This document shows positions 35,501-48,022 of a stretch of DNA of 64,000 nucleotides, one piece after another. Both the position numbers and the translations under genes were made by a program. The notes below the pieces were generated by a model. That model saw only the letters and a program-made list of their open reading frames with translations. It did no database searches and had not been told where the DNA came from. The DNA is taken from contig NC_088304.1 of assembly GCF_032854445.1 (NCBI RefSeq), positions 11,731,704 through 11,795,703 of the forward strand, given 5' to 3'. Within the stretch, counting starts at the first letter, position 1, and each line of letters begins with the position of its first letter. The DNA is from Liolophura sinensis (taxonomy: Eukaryota > Mollusca > Polyplacophora > Chitonida > Chitonidae).

Positions 35501-37209
35501 GCTGGTGTGTATTATCAGGTGTAGCTTTCCACTGCTTCGAGTTCTTGATTATATTTAAGCATATTCATTTTAAAGATTTTTTTTCAAATCCCAGTGTCAG
35601 TAAATCCTTCGACCATATATATACAGTTAATTCATTTTTAATTTTTAATAAAATAAACCAAATGTAAATCTTCAGCCTTTTCAGCCGATAAAGCACTTTT
35701 TTCAGTGGAATATTTCAGAGGACAAGTGGCCTTTTGAAAAATGTGTAGAAACAGACTGGAGACAACACTGCAGAAACAAACCCATTAGTGCTGTTGACTG
35801 CCTAAAGATGTCATCACTAAGACCCTAGAACAAACAATTAATGCTGGAATTGAACTTGCACTTCTTATGACTGTAGTAAATTGAATTTTTAGTAAAATAA
35901 TTAAGCTATTGCACAACCTTTAGGTTACTAATTACACGGCCATACATCTACATGTATGTGCTATACGTAGAAATCTTCTACCTTTATGACCTCTAAAATT
36001 TATGGTTACAGTTAGTACGAAAATGATCGGTTTGTGTCACTATTAGTAAATGATGCTAGCTTCATAAAACTGTGCGTATTACTTCTCTACACCCCAAAAT
36101 TCTATCAGAACATTTCAAAAGGTTGAAGAGTTACATGTAGAGTGCAAAAAGTCATAGTAGTGTATTGTATGTATATAGTAAGTATTTGTACAAGGATTTG
36201 TAGGTCACGTCCTGAGAAAAGGTTTACACATGCTAAGTACAGATACAAATACCGGTATTATCTGTGTTTAGTCCTCGTATACACACTATAACACGTGTGA
36301 GATGACCCTTGTGTCGTTAGTCCTGTGCTAAGGGTTGACAGGGAAAAGACACCCACAACTGTGCACTGTACACCTGCGTGGCCACAACAGGTAGGCTTAA
36401 TTAATCAATTGAGCAGTGTTTACAGTTGTGTACAATTAAATAACTTGTGGTATTCGTGTGGTATTTTTTGTGTACAATATTATACTCCGGCAGTGGGTTT
36501 GTAGTAGCCTGGATTTTGGGATTATCTGTAATGTTTATATACACATGTAAGACTGACACATGAAGGTGACAGGTCAATTTACACAAACCCTAATTCTTCA
36601 ACCTTTTCAACTGCCCCTGCACCCAGTATTTTGAATCATTCTGAGAGAACTGTGAGGTGTTACAGAAATAATTTCCACAGTGTTTTGAAGCTTGCATCTT
36701 AATGGCACGAATTTCATTTTTTTTTTTTTTTCAGCATAAATTTCATAATAAATGTATGCATAAATTCAAGTGCTATAAGGGTGTTAATGGTTGAAAAGGT
36801 TGAGGATTTACAGTATATAAGTTCGAAAGATCAGCCTTTCCATAGCTTTTTATTCATGTATGCCTCGGTTTAAATATCACAAGTGCAGAATTGTACAGAA
36901 AAACTATACACGTGTACTACATGCACGTAACATGTAGCGGTTTAACACAGTACAGGCTTCATTGGCATGTACATGCAACTCATAGATTCATGTACTCTGC
37001 TATAAAGGATCTTTAAAGGGTTATTAAATCTTTGATTTCACTTAGCTTACTTGTACATGTGCATGTAGGCTAATAATATACGATAGTTCAGTTTATGTAC
37101 GAACTACATGTATGCGTGCTTACTTTAATGTTACTAGCAGACACAATATAAAGTTCACATGGTTAAGTGAATATATGTATGAGTATAGACATAAATTTGT
37201 TAAAGACCC
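35501..37209. other. Gene-free stretch
   Basis: AT-rich; no gene or large repeat recognised. T-tract at 36718-36731. Confidence 0.45.
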
Positions 37210-37367
37210 AGGCCTGTATGTGGGAAGGTCTGCCAGCAACCTGTGGATGGTCGTGAGTTTCCCCCAGGCTCTGCCCGGTTTCCTCTCACTGTTATGCTAT
37301 CCCCAGTTGTATAAGTGAAATATTCTTGAATACTGCGTAAAACACCAATCAAATAAATAAATTAAAG
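37210..37367 (+). mobile_element. SINE-A, 5'-truncated
   Basis: TATGTGGGAAGGTCTGCCAG, body CCAGGCTCTGCCCGGTTTCC and tail ACACCAATCAAATAAATAAA. Followed at 37390-37480 by a SINE-D-like piece (GGGCAGGGAATTTGTAGAAT). Confidence 0.85.
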
Positions 37368-38099
37368 CCCCGGGAGGAGACTCACTTTTGAGTATCAGTG
37401 GCTAAGTACATGTGCACACAGGATGTGGGCATGATTTCAAAGCTGACGTTGGGCAGGGAATTTGTAGAATCAAGAGTATATTGGTACAATACAAACAGAA
37501 TGATGTCTGAATACAATGCCCTTGTGTTGTGTTTGCCACATATTGCAAACTTGTGACGTACAGGTTTGTGAGACCAGAAACACAAAATTAGCAGAAGATG
37601 GCCTTAACCCAGTTCTCATGTAATGAGTGAAATTGTGCTGCCTCATGCAACCACATGTATAAACAGATTAACATATGCAGCATGTGTCATTCTCTCCCTG
37701 TATGATCTTTAGTCACAAAAAAAATTGTAGTGTTCCAGGACTGAAGACATTTGTATGTACTATATGTATATACTATACTTGTAAATGTATGAAAACACAA
37801 CATGTGCATGAGTGTAATAATGTGCTCAAAACATACAAGAAATTCAGTTTTTATAGGCTCCAAATTTAGTTAATTTAATTTCAAACACATAATTTACATG
37901 TGAAACTTTTTTTTAATATAATGTCTCCCCATGAAGATTTCCATTTCTTTGTACAATTTCTGTACAAGATATGTTTTAATTAAATGCATTCTATCCTTGT
38001 AAGCTATGGTAACTTCTAAGTGAAAAATATTCCATTTAAATGTATGAGCATGTATATTTCTCATAAATATACAGTGTTGATAAACTACCAGATAAAATG
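37368..38099. other. Gene-free stretch
   Basis: Apart from the SINE-D-like piece near 37390-37480, nothing recognised. AT-rich. Confidence 0.4.
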
Positions 38100-38785
38100 C
38101 TGCCATGCTTGGGGCTCTGCACTAATACATGTGCTGCCATGCTTGGGACTCTGGTTTAATAGTATATTTTAAAAACTTTAAAAATAGTACTTGATGCTGC
38201 GGTGCTTGTGGCTCTGCACTAATACATGTGCTGCCATTCTTGTGGCTCTGCACTAATACATGTGCTGTAATGTTTGGGGCTCTGCACTAATACATGTGCT
38301 GCCATTCTTGTGGCTCTGCACTAATACATGTGCTGCAATGTTTGTGGCTCTGCACTAATACATGTGCTGCCATGCTTGGGGCTCTGTACTAATACATGTG
38401 CTGCCATGCTTGGGGCTCTGTACTAATACATGTGCTGCCATGCTTGGGGCTCTGTACTAATACATGTGCTGCCATGCTTGGGGCTCTGTACGAATACATG
38501 TGCTGCCATGCTTGGGGCTCTGTACTAATACATGTGCTGCCATGCTTGTGGCTCTGCACTAATACATGTGCTGCCATTCTTGTGGCTCTGCACTCATACA
38601 TGTGCTGCCATGCTTGTGGCTCTGTACTAATACATGTGCTGCCATTCTTGTGGCTCTGCACTAATACATGTGCTGCAATGTTTGGGGCTCTGCTCTAATA
38701 CATGTGCTGCAATGTTTGGGGCTCTGTACTAATACACGTGCTGCAATGTTTGGGGCTCTGCACTCATACATGTGCTGTCATGCTA
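38100..38785 (+). repeat. 34-bp tandem array, about 19 copies
   Basis: Unit ACATGTGCTGCCATGCTTGG then GGCTCTGTACTAAT (34 bp), with variants CATTCTTGTGG and AATGTTTGGGG. It is interrupted once at about 38150-38200 by unrelated AT-rich sequence. Both strands give short open frames (period 34 residues per three units) with no sign of being genes. A SINE-B-like tail follows at about 38800-38850. Confidence 0.93.
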
Positions 38786-38850
38786 AGCAAATAAATAAAT
38801 ATATCATATAACTCGAAAATTGTTATATCTGACGTAAAACCCAAAGCGAA

Positions 38851-39873
38851 GATTATACATACCAAGTGCAAACAAATGTACTAAAATTTATATTAACCTG
38901 TTTATTGATCTCTTTAATTCATTGCTTAATTTAATGGTACACAAAGGTGAGACTTAATAAGATAGACGTCTATCTTAATCCCAGGTTCAAGCTACATGTG
39001 TACTTGCATTTTGTCTTGTCTAGGTTGGAAATTTGTTAGTGCTTTTTTTTTATACCAAATAGATACTGTATGTGGCCATTATCTTTAAGATTGATCATAT
39101 TAAAGAAATTCACATTGGCTGAACAGTAAACATTGATAACATTTTAAGATCTCCAGGGAAGATTATTGCCCTTTTTGTACTTGATTCCTAAGTCTGAGTC
39201 TATATTTGCTTGAAGATGGAGGGCTGCATGTGTATTTTGCTTTGATGTGGATTTGAGGGTTTTTAATTCGGGCACCTCTTCAAGTAATCTAATTAGGGCT
39301 AAATTTCCCTGGGATAATTTGGGAGGTGGGAGAGGGGGGGTGGTGGATTGGCTGTAACTTGGGAAGCTGTAAAGGCTGGTATGAAAATGTCTTTGCATTG
39401 ACCCTGGTGGGCTAAATTAACTACATCTGTGTTAAAATTACGCAGGTCTAATAATGCATACTCATTCCATTTATCCCCGACTCATCTGTAACCGTACAAA
39501 GTCAGGAGGTATATAAGATTGTTCTATACAGGGATGTACAGGTACTTAACATGAAACATCACTAGGGAATTTGTAGATTCCCTTGCTCTCTCTGCTTAAT
39601 GGCCCTCATTTGCCTGTTTGTGCAGTCTGACATTCTTTCAAAACCATTTTTCTTCCAACAATAGGTTGTTCATTTCTGTACTTTACCTTGCATGTGGGAA
39701 AGCTGTTCATTAACTTGCCAAAGGTTGGTGGTTTTTCGTGGGAAACTTTGGAGTGCTTCTCTTATAAAACTGACTGTCATTGTACATGTATATTAAAAAT
39801 TCTTGAGAGTAGTATTAATACGTCTATTAAAGCAAGCCAAAATGACCTAAAATTTTATTCACGAAAGTGCATG
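38851..39873. other. Gene-free stretch with SINE-D remnant
   Basis: A SINE-D remnant spans about 39555-39810 (GGGAATTTGTAGATTCCC; CATTAACTTGCCAAAGGTTG). No gene supported. Confidence 0.4.
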
Positions 39874-40442
39874 TTTAGAGGCCTACAAATGTTGCAAAAT
39901 GTTATTTTTGGCGCTGAAACACAATTTTCCAGTAGAATGTCATCCCGTTTTGCAAGGCAGACCTTAAAACACCTTTCTTAAATTAACAGAACTCTCAGAA
40001 TATGGGAAAATGGGCTAGTCATGGACGAGTGCCCTCTCCCACCATAATAGTGGACGTCGTTGTATAACCAAAATATTCTTGAGTACGACATTAAACTAAA
40101 ATCAAATAAATAAACAATTTTCAAGCTGACCTGATTTGATGCCTCTCTGGCTCAGTGTAAATTTATAGCGTTGACATAACCGTTGGGGCCAAGAGCAGAA
40201 AGTTCAGACATTGGGTATACATGTTTAGATATCGTAGTCATTTATTGACAGGTTAAGATATGAACCCTGCACTGAGGTGCTATAAAATAACCATTGAAAC
40301 TCCATTAGAACTGTGGTTTATCCAAGGATTAAGGATCACTGCCAAACCTAGATACACAAAAATTGTCCCCCTCTGTGCACTGTGAATCTGTTTGTTTTAG
40401 GTAATACGCCATGCACATGTATCTGTGGACATGTGGATTGTG
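39874..40442 (+). repeat. 570-bp duplication, copy 1
   Basis: Shares about 570 bp with 40767-41338 at an offset of about 893-896 bp, from GAGGCCTAYAAATG to GGATTGTG. Contains a SINE-A-type fragment (CCACCATAATAGTGGACGTC, TTCTTGAGTACGACATTAAA) at about 40030-40115 in both copies. Confidence 0.9.
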
Positions 40443-40766
40443 TTATCATGAAGTCATTCACTTAATATACATTCCAGAACAGTAAAGTTTTAATTACATG
40501 TGTAGCACAGGAAAAAAGAGTTAAAAATGGAATTTAACCTAACAGTTATACCAACTCACATTTATGACTTAATATTTGTTTAATTAGGAGACACGCAGAG
40601 TTTGTGCTCATTGGTTTGGTATGATGCATGTGACCCTGTCTAGAAAATATATGTTGAAAAAAAATCATACTTTGGTTTCAAAATGTTTTTATTGAAGTGG
40701 ACAATAAAAGTAAAGGATTAGATATTTTTTTTAATTCTCATCATTTAAATTACTGCTTGTCTGCAT

Positions 40767-41338
40767 TTTAGAGGCCTATAAATGTCACAAAATGTTATTT
40801 TTGGTGCTGAAACTTACAATTTTCCAGTAGAATATCATCCCGTTTTGCAAACAGACCTCAAAACACCTTTCTTAAATTAACAGAACTCTCAGAATACGGG
40901 AAAATGGGCTAGTCCTGGACGAGAGCCCTCTCCCACCATAATAGTGGACGTCGTCATATAACCAAAATATTCTTGAGTAAGGCGTTAAACTAAAATCAAA
41001 TAAATAAACAAATTTCAAGCCGACCTGATTTGATGCCTCACTGGCTTGTTGTAAATTTATAGCGCTGACATGACCGTTGGGCCAAGAGCAGAAAGTTCAG
41101 ACATTGGGTGTACATGTTTAGATATCGGTAAGCATTTATTGACAGGTTAAGATATGAACCCTGCTCTGAAGGTGCTATTAAATAACCATTGAAATTCCAT
41201 TAGAACTGTGGTGTATCCAAGGATTAAGGATCACTGCTAACCTAGATATACAAAAATTGTCCCCTCCGTGCACTTGTGAATCTGTTTGTTTTAGGTAATA
41301 CGTTATGGACATGTATCTGTGGACCTGTGGATTGTGAT
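40767..41338 (+). repeat. 570-bp duplication, copy 2
   Basis: Second copy of 39874-40442, separated from it by about 325 bp of unrelated sequence. Differences are scattered substitutions and one-base indels. The internal SINE fragment sits at the same place, so it was there before the duplication. Confidence 0.9.
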
Positions 41339-42705
41339 TGTGAGAACTAAAACTCCAAAATTGACCTAGAATACCCATTATTGTTGAAGTCTGACTCAAG
41401 TGTCTTGTCACCAATGTTTCATAAAGCTGCAGTTTTCATGTCATTTACGGATTCATCCATAAAAAAAAAACAATTGACAAGCAATATGCAAATTTAAATA
41501 TTTAAAGTTCATTCAATTTTTCAACGTGCAATGAGGAGGTTAGCATGTTTGATTGTGGGCGTCCAGCTATCACATGACGAAATTTACACGACAGTGACAT
41601 GTCCTGTAGCTTTCGAAAGGCTGTTATAATTCCTAATGAAGTCTTTTTCCTTGTTTGACGTGACCTTCTGTTCACTGGCTTCACCACAAATACTGATACA
41701 GTCAGGTTTAGAAACTTGTGTAACAGCCTCTACAGCATATATATATATATCCTAAAAATGAACTGTGCAGACAAAACCTGGATAAAAGTCTTTTTTTGAA
41801 AGTTCATCTTGAGGAAATGTGTGGTGGATTAATTTACGTAATGACTTTCAGTAGCTATGCATATTAAAGTACATCTTTAATTGATTGAGTTAAAAATTTC
41901 AATTAATATTTTTCCTAAAAAGTAACGCTATTTAAAGTATGTTCAAATACATGTACATCCAGTGCAGGGGCCGCTTTCACAAAACTTTGTCAGCCATATT
42001 TTCTGTAACTTCTTTCATAAAAGACCTTGTCTATGTTAAAGTGCCATAAGGTGACGTCATTTACACGAAAAGGTATGAAAAATTGATTTACAAAGTTGTG
42101 AGAAAGTCCCCCCAGAGACGCACGAGGACTTAAAGTGTTTGTTCTGCTTGCCCGTCCATATACATGTACATACAGGTTTTAATTGTAGAAAATAATATAG
42201 GAGCATATACGTGTATTTTCATGCTTTTTTATACGTGTAGTAATAAACAAATATTATCCCACCATTTTTATTTTATTTAGTAACATTTAATAGTATTTCT
42301 TCTAATGTTTAGGACAGATATTGGTGAATAATTAGAGATTATTTTTCTTTTTAATTTTTAAAATTTTTTTTAACTTTTTAAAATGAGGACATGTATACAG
42401 GTATGATGTTCGTGTGATTGTCTAACCATGTGAGAAAAGAATAATTGTGTATTCTTGTTACAGTAACATTGGCTACAAAGAGCAGACCAGGTGTTTCAAG
42501 AATTTGGTTACATGTAGCTGTGAATTGCTCTTTCTAAGTAACGAAGTAAAAAAATTGAGTTTTGTGCATGTATACGGTACATGACAATTAAAAGATTTTA
42601 TTGGGCCACATGCAATATTATTATTCTAATTTTTTTGCTTTGGTCATGCTGATAATTACATGTGTAGGAATACAGATTGTGAGGAGTTAAAGTAATGAAT
42701 TAAAT
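41339..42705. other. Gene-free stretch
   Basis: AT-rich, no gene or large repeat recognised. A short (TA)n stretch at 41738-41750. Confidence 0.45.
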
Positions 42706-42986
42706 GAAAGGAGGAAGTTTAGCTTCCTCACTTGGCAGTTAGCATTAAGTCCAATTAAGTCTGGTTGACCTGTATCATTGTAATGGCTCAAGGGTGGGGC
42801 GGCTTACTTGCCTTCGGTAAGTCCTCTCAGTGAAGCAGCACTAGATAAAAGAGAGGGGAAAATCCATCCTGGAACAAGGAGGCTCATTACATGCACCCTA
42901 AGGACTCCTTCGTCGTCATATGACTGAAAAAAGAAACGATGTTAAACCCCAAGCACTCATTCACTCACTCACTCACTCACACAGTC
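42706..42986 (+). mobile_element. SINE-B, 5'-truncated
   Basis: Matches 10650-10910: CTTACTTGCCTTCGGTAAGT, GTGAAGCAGCACTAGATAAA, CTCCTTCGTCGTCATATGAC. Ends in (CACT)n, a simple-repeat tail typical of this family. The tRNA-like head is missing. Confidence 0.85.
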
Positions 42987-43064
42987 TTACATGTATGTTC
43001 TTTGTAAGACTACAATGCAATGAATACAGAATGCATTAAATGTCAGTAATTCACATGTGAGAAA

Positions 43065-43200
43065 GTTCATCAGTAATGTGGGCGTGGTTAGTGGTTTTTC
43101 TTACACTGGGCTGTCTGGAGCGCTAGCTTCTTCCACCTGAACAACTCACTGCCATATTTTAACATGAAAGTGAAGACTTCTTGGCTGTAGTATGACGTTA
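43065..43200 (+). mobile_element. Diverged SINE-D-like copy
   Basis: GTTCATCAGTAATGTGGGCG to GTAGTATGACGTTAAGAACT resembles the 3' half of the SINE-D copies at 9740-9890 and 50385-50553. Weak. Confidence 0.4.
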
Positions 43201-43936
43201 AGAACTAGCAAAATAGGTAAATACATGTATTTATGTGCATGTCTATAATAACAATTGAAGAGCAGCATCTAAATGTCCTTGACGTGTTTTCTTTCAAGTT
43301 TAAGAGCTGTAGTAATTGTCTTCTACTCATGTGATAGGAAGAGCTCCCATAATTAAGCCATGTCACATGATGAGGTTTGAATGTTGTCCATCTCAATATA
43401 AAGCTCTCAGACAAGAACACCGGCATGTAGTTGGCATGTATGTCTACATAGCAGTTGGATTGTGATACAGGCTTGAGGGTTTAAAACAAGCTGGTGCGGT
43501 CAGCTGACTGTCTGAGTTTACAAGGATCGGGGTGCCCTGTGAATTCCTCTCTGTTAGATACCTGTATTGTGCATGTAGTGGCTTGTGGCAGATTCAGGTA
43601 AGTACATCTCCATGTCAGTGTGTTATTAAGGGAGCATGTATGAAAAGATAAAAAATGTTTTATTGATGTGTGTACTAGTTATTCAGGTTTTATACAGATC
43701 TGTGCAAACTGGATGCCATTTTTTCCCCCCACTAGATCTCTTTCTATTTAACAATTACAACTTAATTGATCACATGTGCATAGGCTAGTGCAGGTATTGT
43801 ATTTCACCTGATATTGAGTGTGTAAAAAATACACTAAAATGATACCAACACGTGAAGTTAATCAAAAACCTCGGACAGCAAGCTGGATGAATCAGAGTTG
43901 GGCAAGAAACACGTTGCTTGAAAAATGCTAAACTTT

Positions 43937-44160
43937 AGTTGAAATACAGTATTTAGGTGAAACAGAGTATTTAGGTGAAATAGAGTATTAGGGTATTTAG
44001 GTGAAATAGAGTATTTAGGTGAAGTAGGGTATTTAGATGAAATATAGTATTGAGGTGAAATAGGTTATGTAGGTGAAATTGAGTATTTAGATGAAATAGG
44101 GTATTTAGGTGAAATTGAGTATTTAGGTGAAATTGAGTATTTAGGTGAAATACAGTGTTC
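43937..44160 (+). repeat. 18-bp tandem array, about 12 copies
   Basis: Unit TATTTAGGTGAAATAGAG with substitutions. As 18 is a multiple of three, the minus strand shows an open frame repeating FHLNTQ (43971-44213). There is no other support for a gene. Confidence 0.92.
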
Positions 44161-46269
44161 ATGTACCAGGTTATATGTACATTTATTAAGTCTTTTTCTT
44201 TGACCATGTACATGTACTAGTTTGTTAATGCTAGAAAACATATGCTGTCCAGTACATGTCACCATGCAGGTATACATGTACCTGTTGGCAATGGATCAAT
44301 CATTATATGATTGAAGTTCCAACCAGAACGTCGATCCTGGCACCTAATTAAGTGTGACCTACATGTCCATCTTCGTACTGTTCAAATGTAGATGTTTGTA
44401 TTAATATTTGATGAAACTCCAGCATGTACGACAATCTCCACTAGCTCTCAAAGCGAATTCAACTTTACATGTACATTGCATTAATACACCTATCTTGGAA
44501 ATTTTATGAGATCACCTGGACCCCGACTGCATGCATGGCTGATGTACATGTACCTGTAGATTTATCAGTGCATGTATGTAAATGTATGTACCGGTATATA
44601 TACATTTACATAACCACATTTTGGTCTGAGGTGGGGCGGATCATACGACCATGATGGGCGGCCCATTTTCGAATGTTGGTACCATCCTTACGCAGGTCTT
44701 AAGATCGGGTCTTACGCGGGTCTTGATCGACCGGTAGATGTAGTCTTGTTTAGACCGTTTTTATGGCACTTTACCATTTGCCTACACACTAGCTATAAAC
44801 ATTGACATGATGTTGAAGCCAGTAAAAAGGTGGAAATATCACATCGTAATCACATTCTCGGACAACAGGAGATGACGTAAGGTCTGGCCAAAAACTGTCC
44901 TGATATTATGAATTAGCCATTCCAGGTGCCTAAATTATCATGTGTAAGTTCTGTTATAACTATACACTATATTTACATGTAGCACTTAAATTGACTTCCT
45001 CAGAAAATTTTGCACTGAAGAAAATCCTGTAGGTTTTGTACATGTAGGTTATGGTTTTTGCATTTATCGAATAATTGGGGAGAGAGCCCAAACTTGATTT
45101 GCATATTATCATGATTATCATGCAAATTAGTAACCACTCCGGGAACTAGACCGTTTCTGAATACTTAACATCTGTCCCAATGATAAAGCTACCTGCAGCA
45201 GATTTGATACAGAAGGATGATACATGTATTATTTTCATTTCTGCTTGACATCCTATAAGATGCATTTATTGATTGAATATTTTTTTTTGTCTGTTCAATG
45301 GCCTCTGGGTGTAAAGTCTTTTTTAGACTTTACCTGTATGCAAGGCCTCTCCAAATTGCTCCTGTGTATGACTGGTGTTGACCATGATATTCATATACAT
45401 TTAGACCTGTATTAAATACTGTTTTGCACAGAAGGTTTATCATTTTCAGGTGACAAATTCTGCTTGATTATGAGTGATTCACCTCCTTTACAGGGCCATT
45501 TTATTTTTTTATTTATTCATTTGTTTGGTTGGTGTTTTATGCCATGCTCAAGAATATTTCGCTTATACTACGGTGGCCAGTTAATTAAGCACTGGCGTGA
45601 AAAGTATCAAGCCTTTATGTGCTTCTGAATGCATTTTTACATGCTAAACTTCAGGGGAAATACATTATATATTCTGTACATGTGTCATTTATGTCCTATA
45701 TGAGTGCAAGTTTCTGTTCATGGACTTAATTCAGGGAGATTTCTCATGTCATGTAGGGACATAGACCACGCAAAAACCAGGGCCATATCCAGAGCCTTAA
45801 GTTTTAGCTCCGGAAAACAAATGTGTTGCCACACCATTCGGTACTCAAACTTCGAATCAAGCCTCTCTGTCTGGTTTCCTCGTATAAGTGAAACATTCTT
45901 GAGTACAAAATGTCTAACCTGATTCTGTAAAATGGGTCGAAAGTTGAAGGTCACGTGACCACCCTTTCATGTCTAAAATAAAATGGTGACCTAATGTTAA
46001 AGCATTCAGGAACAGGTCATTTTTTTGCCATGTTGCTAGTGACCAGTAAGGCCTAGTTGCACAATGTAACGTCATGAAAGCTCTGCAGAAATACGCAGAC
46101 TGACAATTATTCAAATCCAACAGATACAAGATCGCTCGCTGACAGCAATTAAAAAATAGGCATTTTCCTATACAGTAATGTTGAGAGAACCGTTTTCTTC
46201 TCCCAAGCTGTTGTTACTAGGAAGATCACGTGGTCTCTAGCTTCTGATCCATCTTAGAGAATCTCTTGT
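44161..46269. other. Gene-free stretch with SINE scraps
   Basis: No gene supported. A SINE-A tail lies on the minus strand at 45501-45585 and a plus-strand scrap at about 45870-45910 (CGTATAAGTGAAACATTCTT). Confidence 0.4.
45501..45585 (-). mobile_element. SINE-A tail fragment
   Basis: Plus-strand reading GGTTGGTGTTTTATGCCATG and CTCAAGAATATTTCGCTTAT, preceded by TTTATTTATTCATTTG: a SINE-A 3' end on the minus strand. Confidence 0.7.
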
Positions 46270-46850
46270 TTTAAAAAAGTGGCTGAGGTGTGACTGAGGT
46301 ACATGACCACTAAATTATAATCAAAAACTCTCAAAGTTTCTGAGGTGTACCTGAGGTACATGTTCTAAGCGTTGAATTTTTTTCAAAGATGCTGAGGTGT
46401 ATTTGAGGTACATGGCCTCACATTGAAAAACTGTTTAAAAACTCTCAAAGTTTCTAAGGTGTACTGGGGTACATGTTCTAAGTGTTGATTTTTTTCAAAG
46501 ATGCTGAGGTGTATTTGAGGTACATTGCCTCACATTGAAAAATTGTTCAAAAGTTCTAAAAGTTTCTGAGGTGTACCTGAGGTACATGTTCTAAGTGTTG
46601 AATTTTTTTCAAAGTTGCTGAGGTGTATTTGAGGTACATTGCCTCACATTGAAAAATTGTTCAAAAGTTCTCAAAGTTTCTAAGGTGTACCTGAGGTACA
46701 TGTTCTAAGTGTTGAGTTTTTTTCAAAGATGCTGAGGTGTATTTGAGATACATTGCCTCACACTGAAAAACTGTTTAAAAAATCTCAAAGTTTCTAAGGT
46801 GTACCTGAGGTACATGTTCTAAGTGTTGATTTTTTCCTGAGGTACATATG
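46270..46850 (+). repeat. 114-bp tandem repeat, five copies
   Basis: Unit of 114 bp made of two related halves: CTGAGGTGTACCTGAGGTAC-ATGTTC and CTGAGGTGTATTTGAGGTAC-ATKGCC. TTTCTRAGGTG starts at 46337, 46451, 46563, 46677 and 46791, with a partial unit before. Diverged GAGGTGTAC/GAGGTACA pieces continue to about 46980. No coding frame. Confidence 0.92.
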
Positions 46851-46980
46851 AGGGATAGGCAGCATATGACTGGGGTGTACTTGAGGTACAGTGCACCTCA
46901 GACAATATAGGGGGAGTAACCCCATATACGCCTCATCTGTACCTCCCCCTGAGGTGTACACCTTATGTATGTAAGGGTAT

Positions 46981-47497
46981 CTGCATGTATCTGGATGTCT
47001 TTATAATAGGACACTGACTTTTGTGCACAGTACATATGCACTCAAGATGCACATGTACGTGTGCATGTTGGTCTATATCATTTCGCAAATAATGTTTACA
47101 TGCTTCAATAAGCCCATAGCATGTGGGTTGTCCAGGCAGGCATTTTTCTCTTTAATATTCTTTTCTCTTTGTACAATGTACATGGTTGATCTGTTCCCAA
47201 CTGCCTGGAGCTACATTTACCGGCAGAGTGTCTCCGATTCACTAATTCCCTTTAATGATATTCTTGTGAAATTCAGGTTCTCAGGGGGATTAACTTGTGT
47301 GTGAATTGTTGGTAATTAATGTATTTAAAATGTAGTTTTCCATGATTTTCAGAGTTTCCATGGCAACAGACTTGTATAGCCACAATTTGTAGTCACTGAT
47401 AAAAAAAAAGTAACACATACAACAAAAACAAAGCATGCATGCGTGTAGACAGGATATGGAAACTGCTGAGTGATAATTGATGTTCATGCATTTGAAC
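46981..47497. other. Gene-free stretch
   Basis: No gene or repeat recognised. It could hold non-coding upstream parts of the AIFM3-like gene, but nothing marks them. Confidence 0.35.
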
Positions 47498-47508
47498 TAC
47501 AGACACGA

Positions 47509-47774
47509 GGGGTCCTCCATGGCTCAGTTGGTTAGAGCGCTAGAGCAGCATAATGACCCAGGAGCCTCTCACCAATGCAGTCGCTGTGAGTTCAAGTACA
47601 GCCCATGCTGACTTCCTCTCTGGCCGTGTGTGGGAAGGTCAACCAGCAACCTGTGGATGGTTGTGGGTTCCCCTGGGTTCTGCCCAGTTTCCTTCCACAA
47701 TAATGCTGGTGGCCGTCGTATAAGTGAAAGGTTCTTGAGTATGGCGTAAAACACAAATCAGATAATTAAATAAA
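47509..47774 (+). mobile_element. SINE-A, full length, with target-site duplication
   Basis: Head GGGTCCTCCATGGCTCAGTT with A box (TGGCTCAGTTGG) and B box (GTGAGTTCAAGTAC), body and AAAT-rich tail. Flanks TACAGACACGA (47498-47508) and TACAGACATGA (47775-47785) are a target-site duplication with one mismatch. It lies about 190-250 bp upstream of the first supported AIFM3-like exon. Confidence 0.9.
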
Positions 47775-48022
47775 TACAGACATGACAGATGTGATATAAA
47801 TGTTATTAACGCATGTACATGTACATTTATAGGTATTGATATTTAAACAGATGGAAGACATAAAATTTGCTTCTGTTTTGTAGAGACACGTTGTGACATA
47901 CACTATTAAGTTAACAACTGATCAAACTGCTCATACTTGCCTGTTGTTACAATGTTGCAGGCATCGTTGCAACTCGATACAGTCAAGCCGAAGAAAGCAG
48001 AACATCAGTCACCACAGCCACT

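Noticed and set aside
38389-38698. Open frames of 90-100 codons on both strands
   Set aside because: By-products of the 34-bp tandem repeat.
43971-44277. Minus-strand frame repeating FHLNTQ
   Set aside because: An 18-bp minisatellite read in frame; no independent support.
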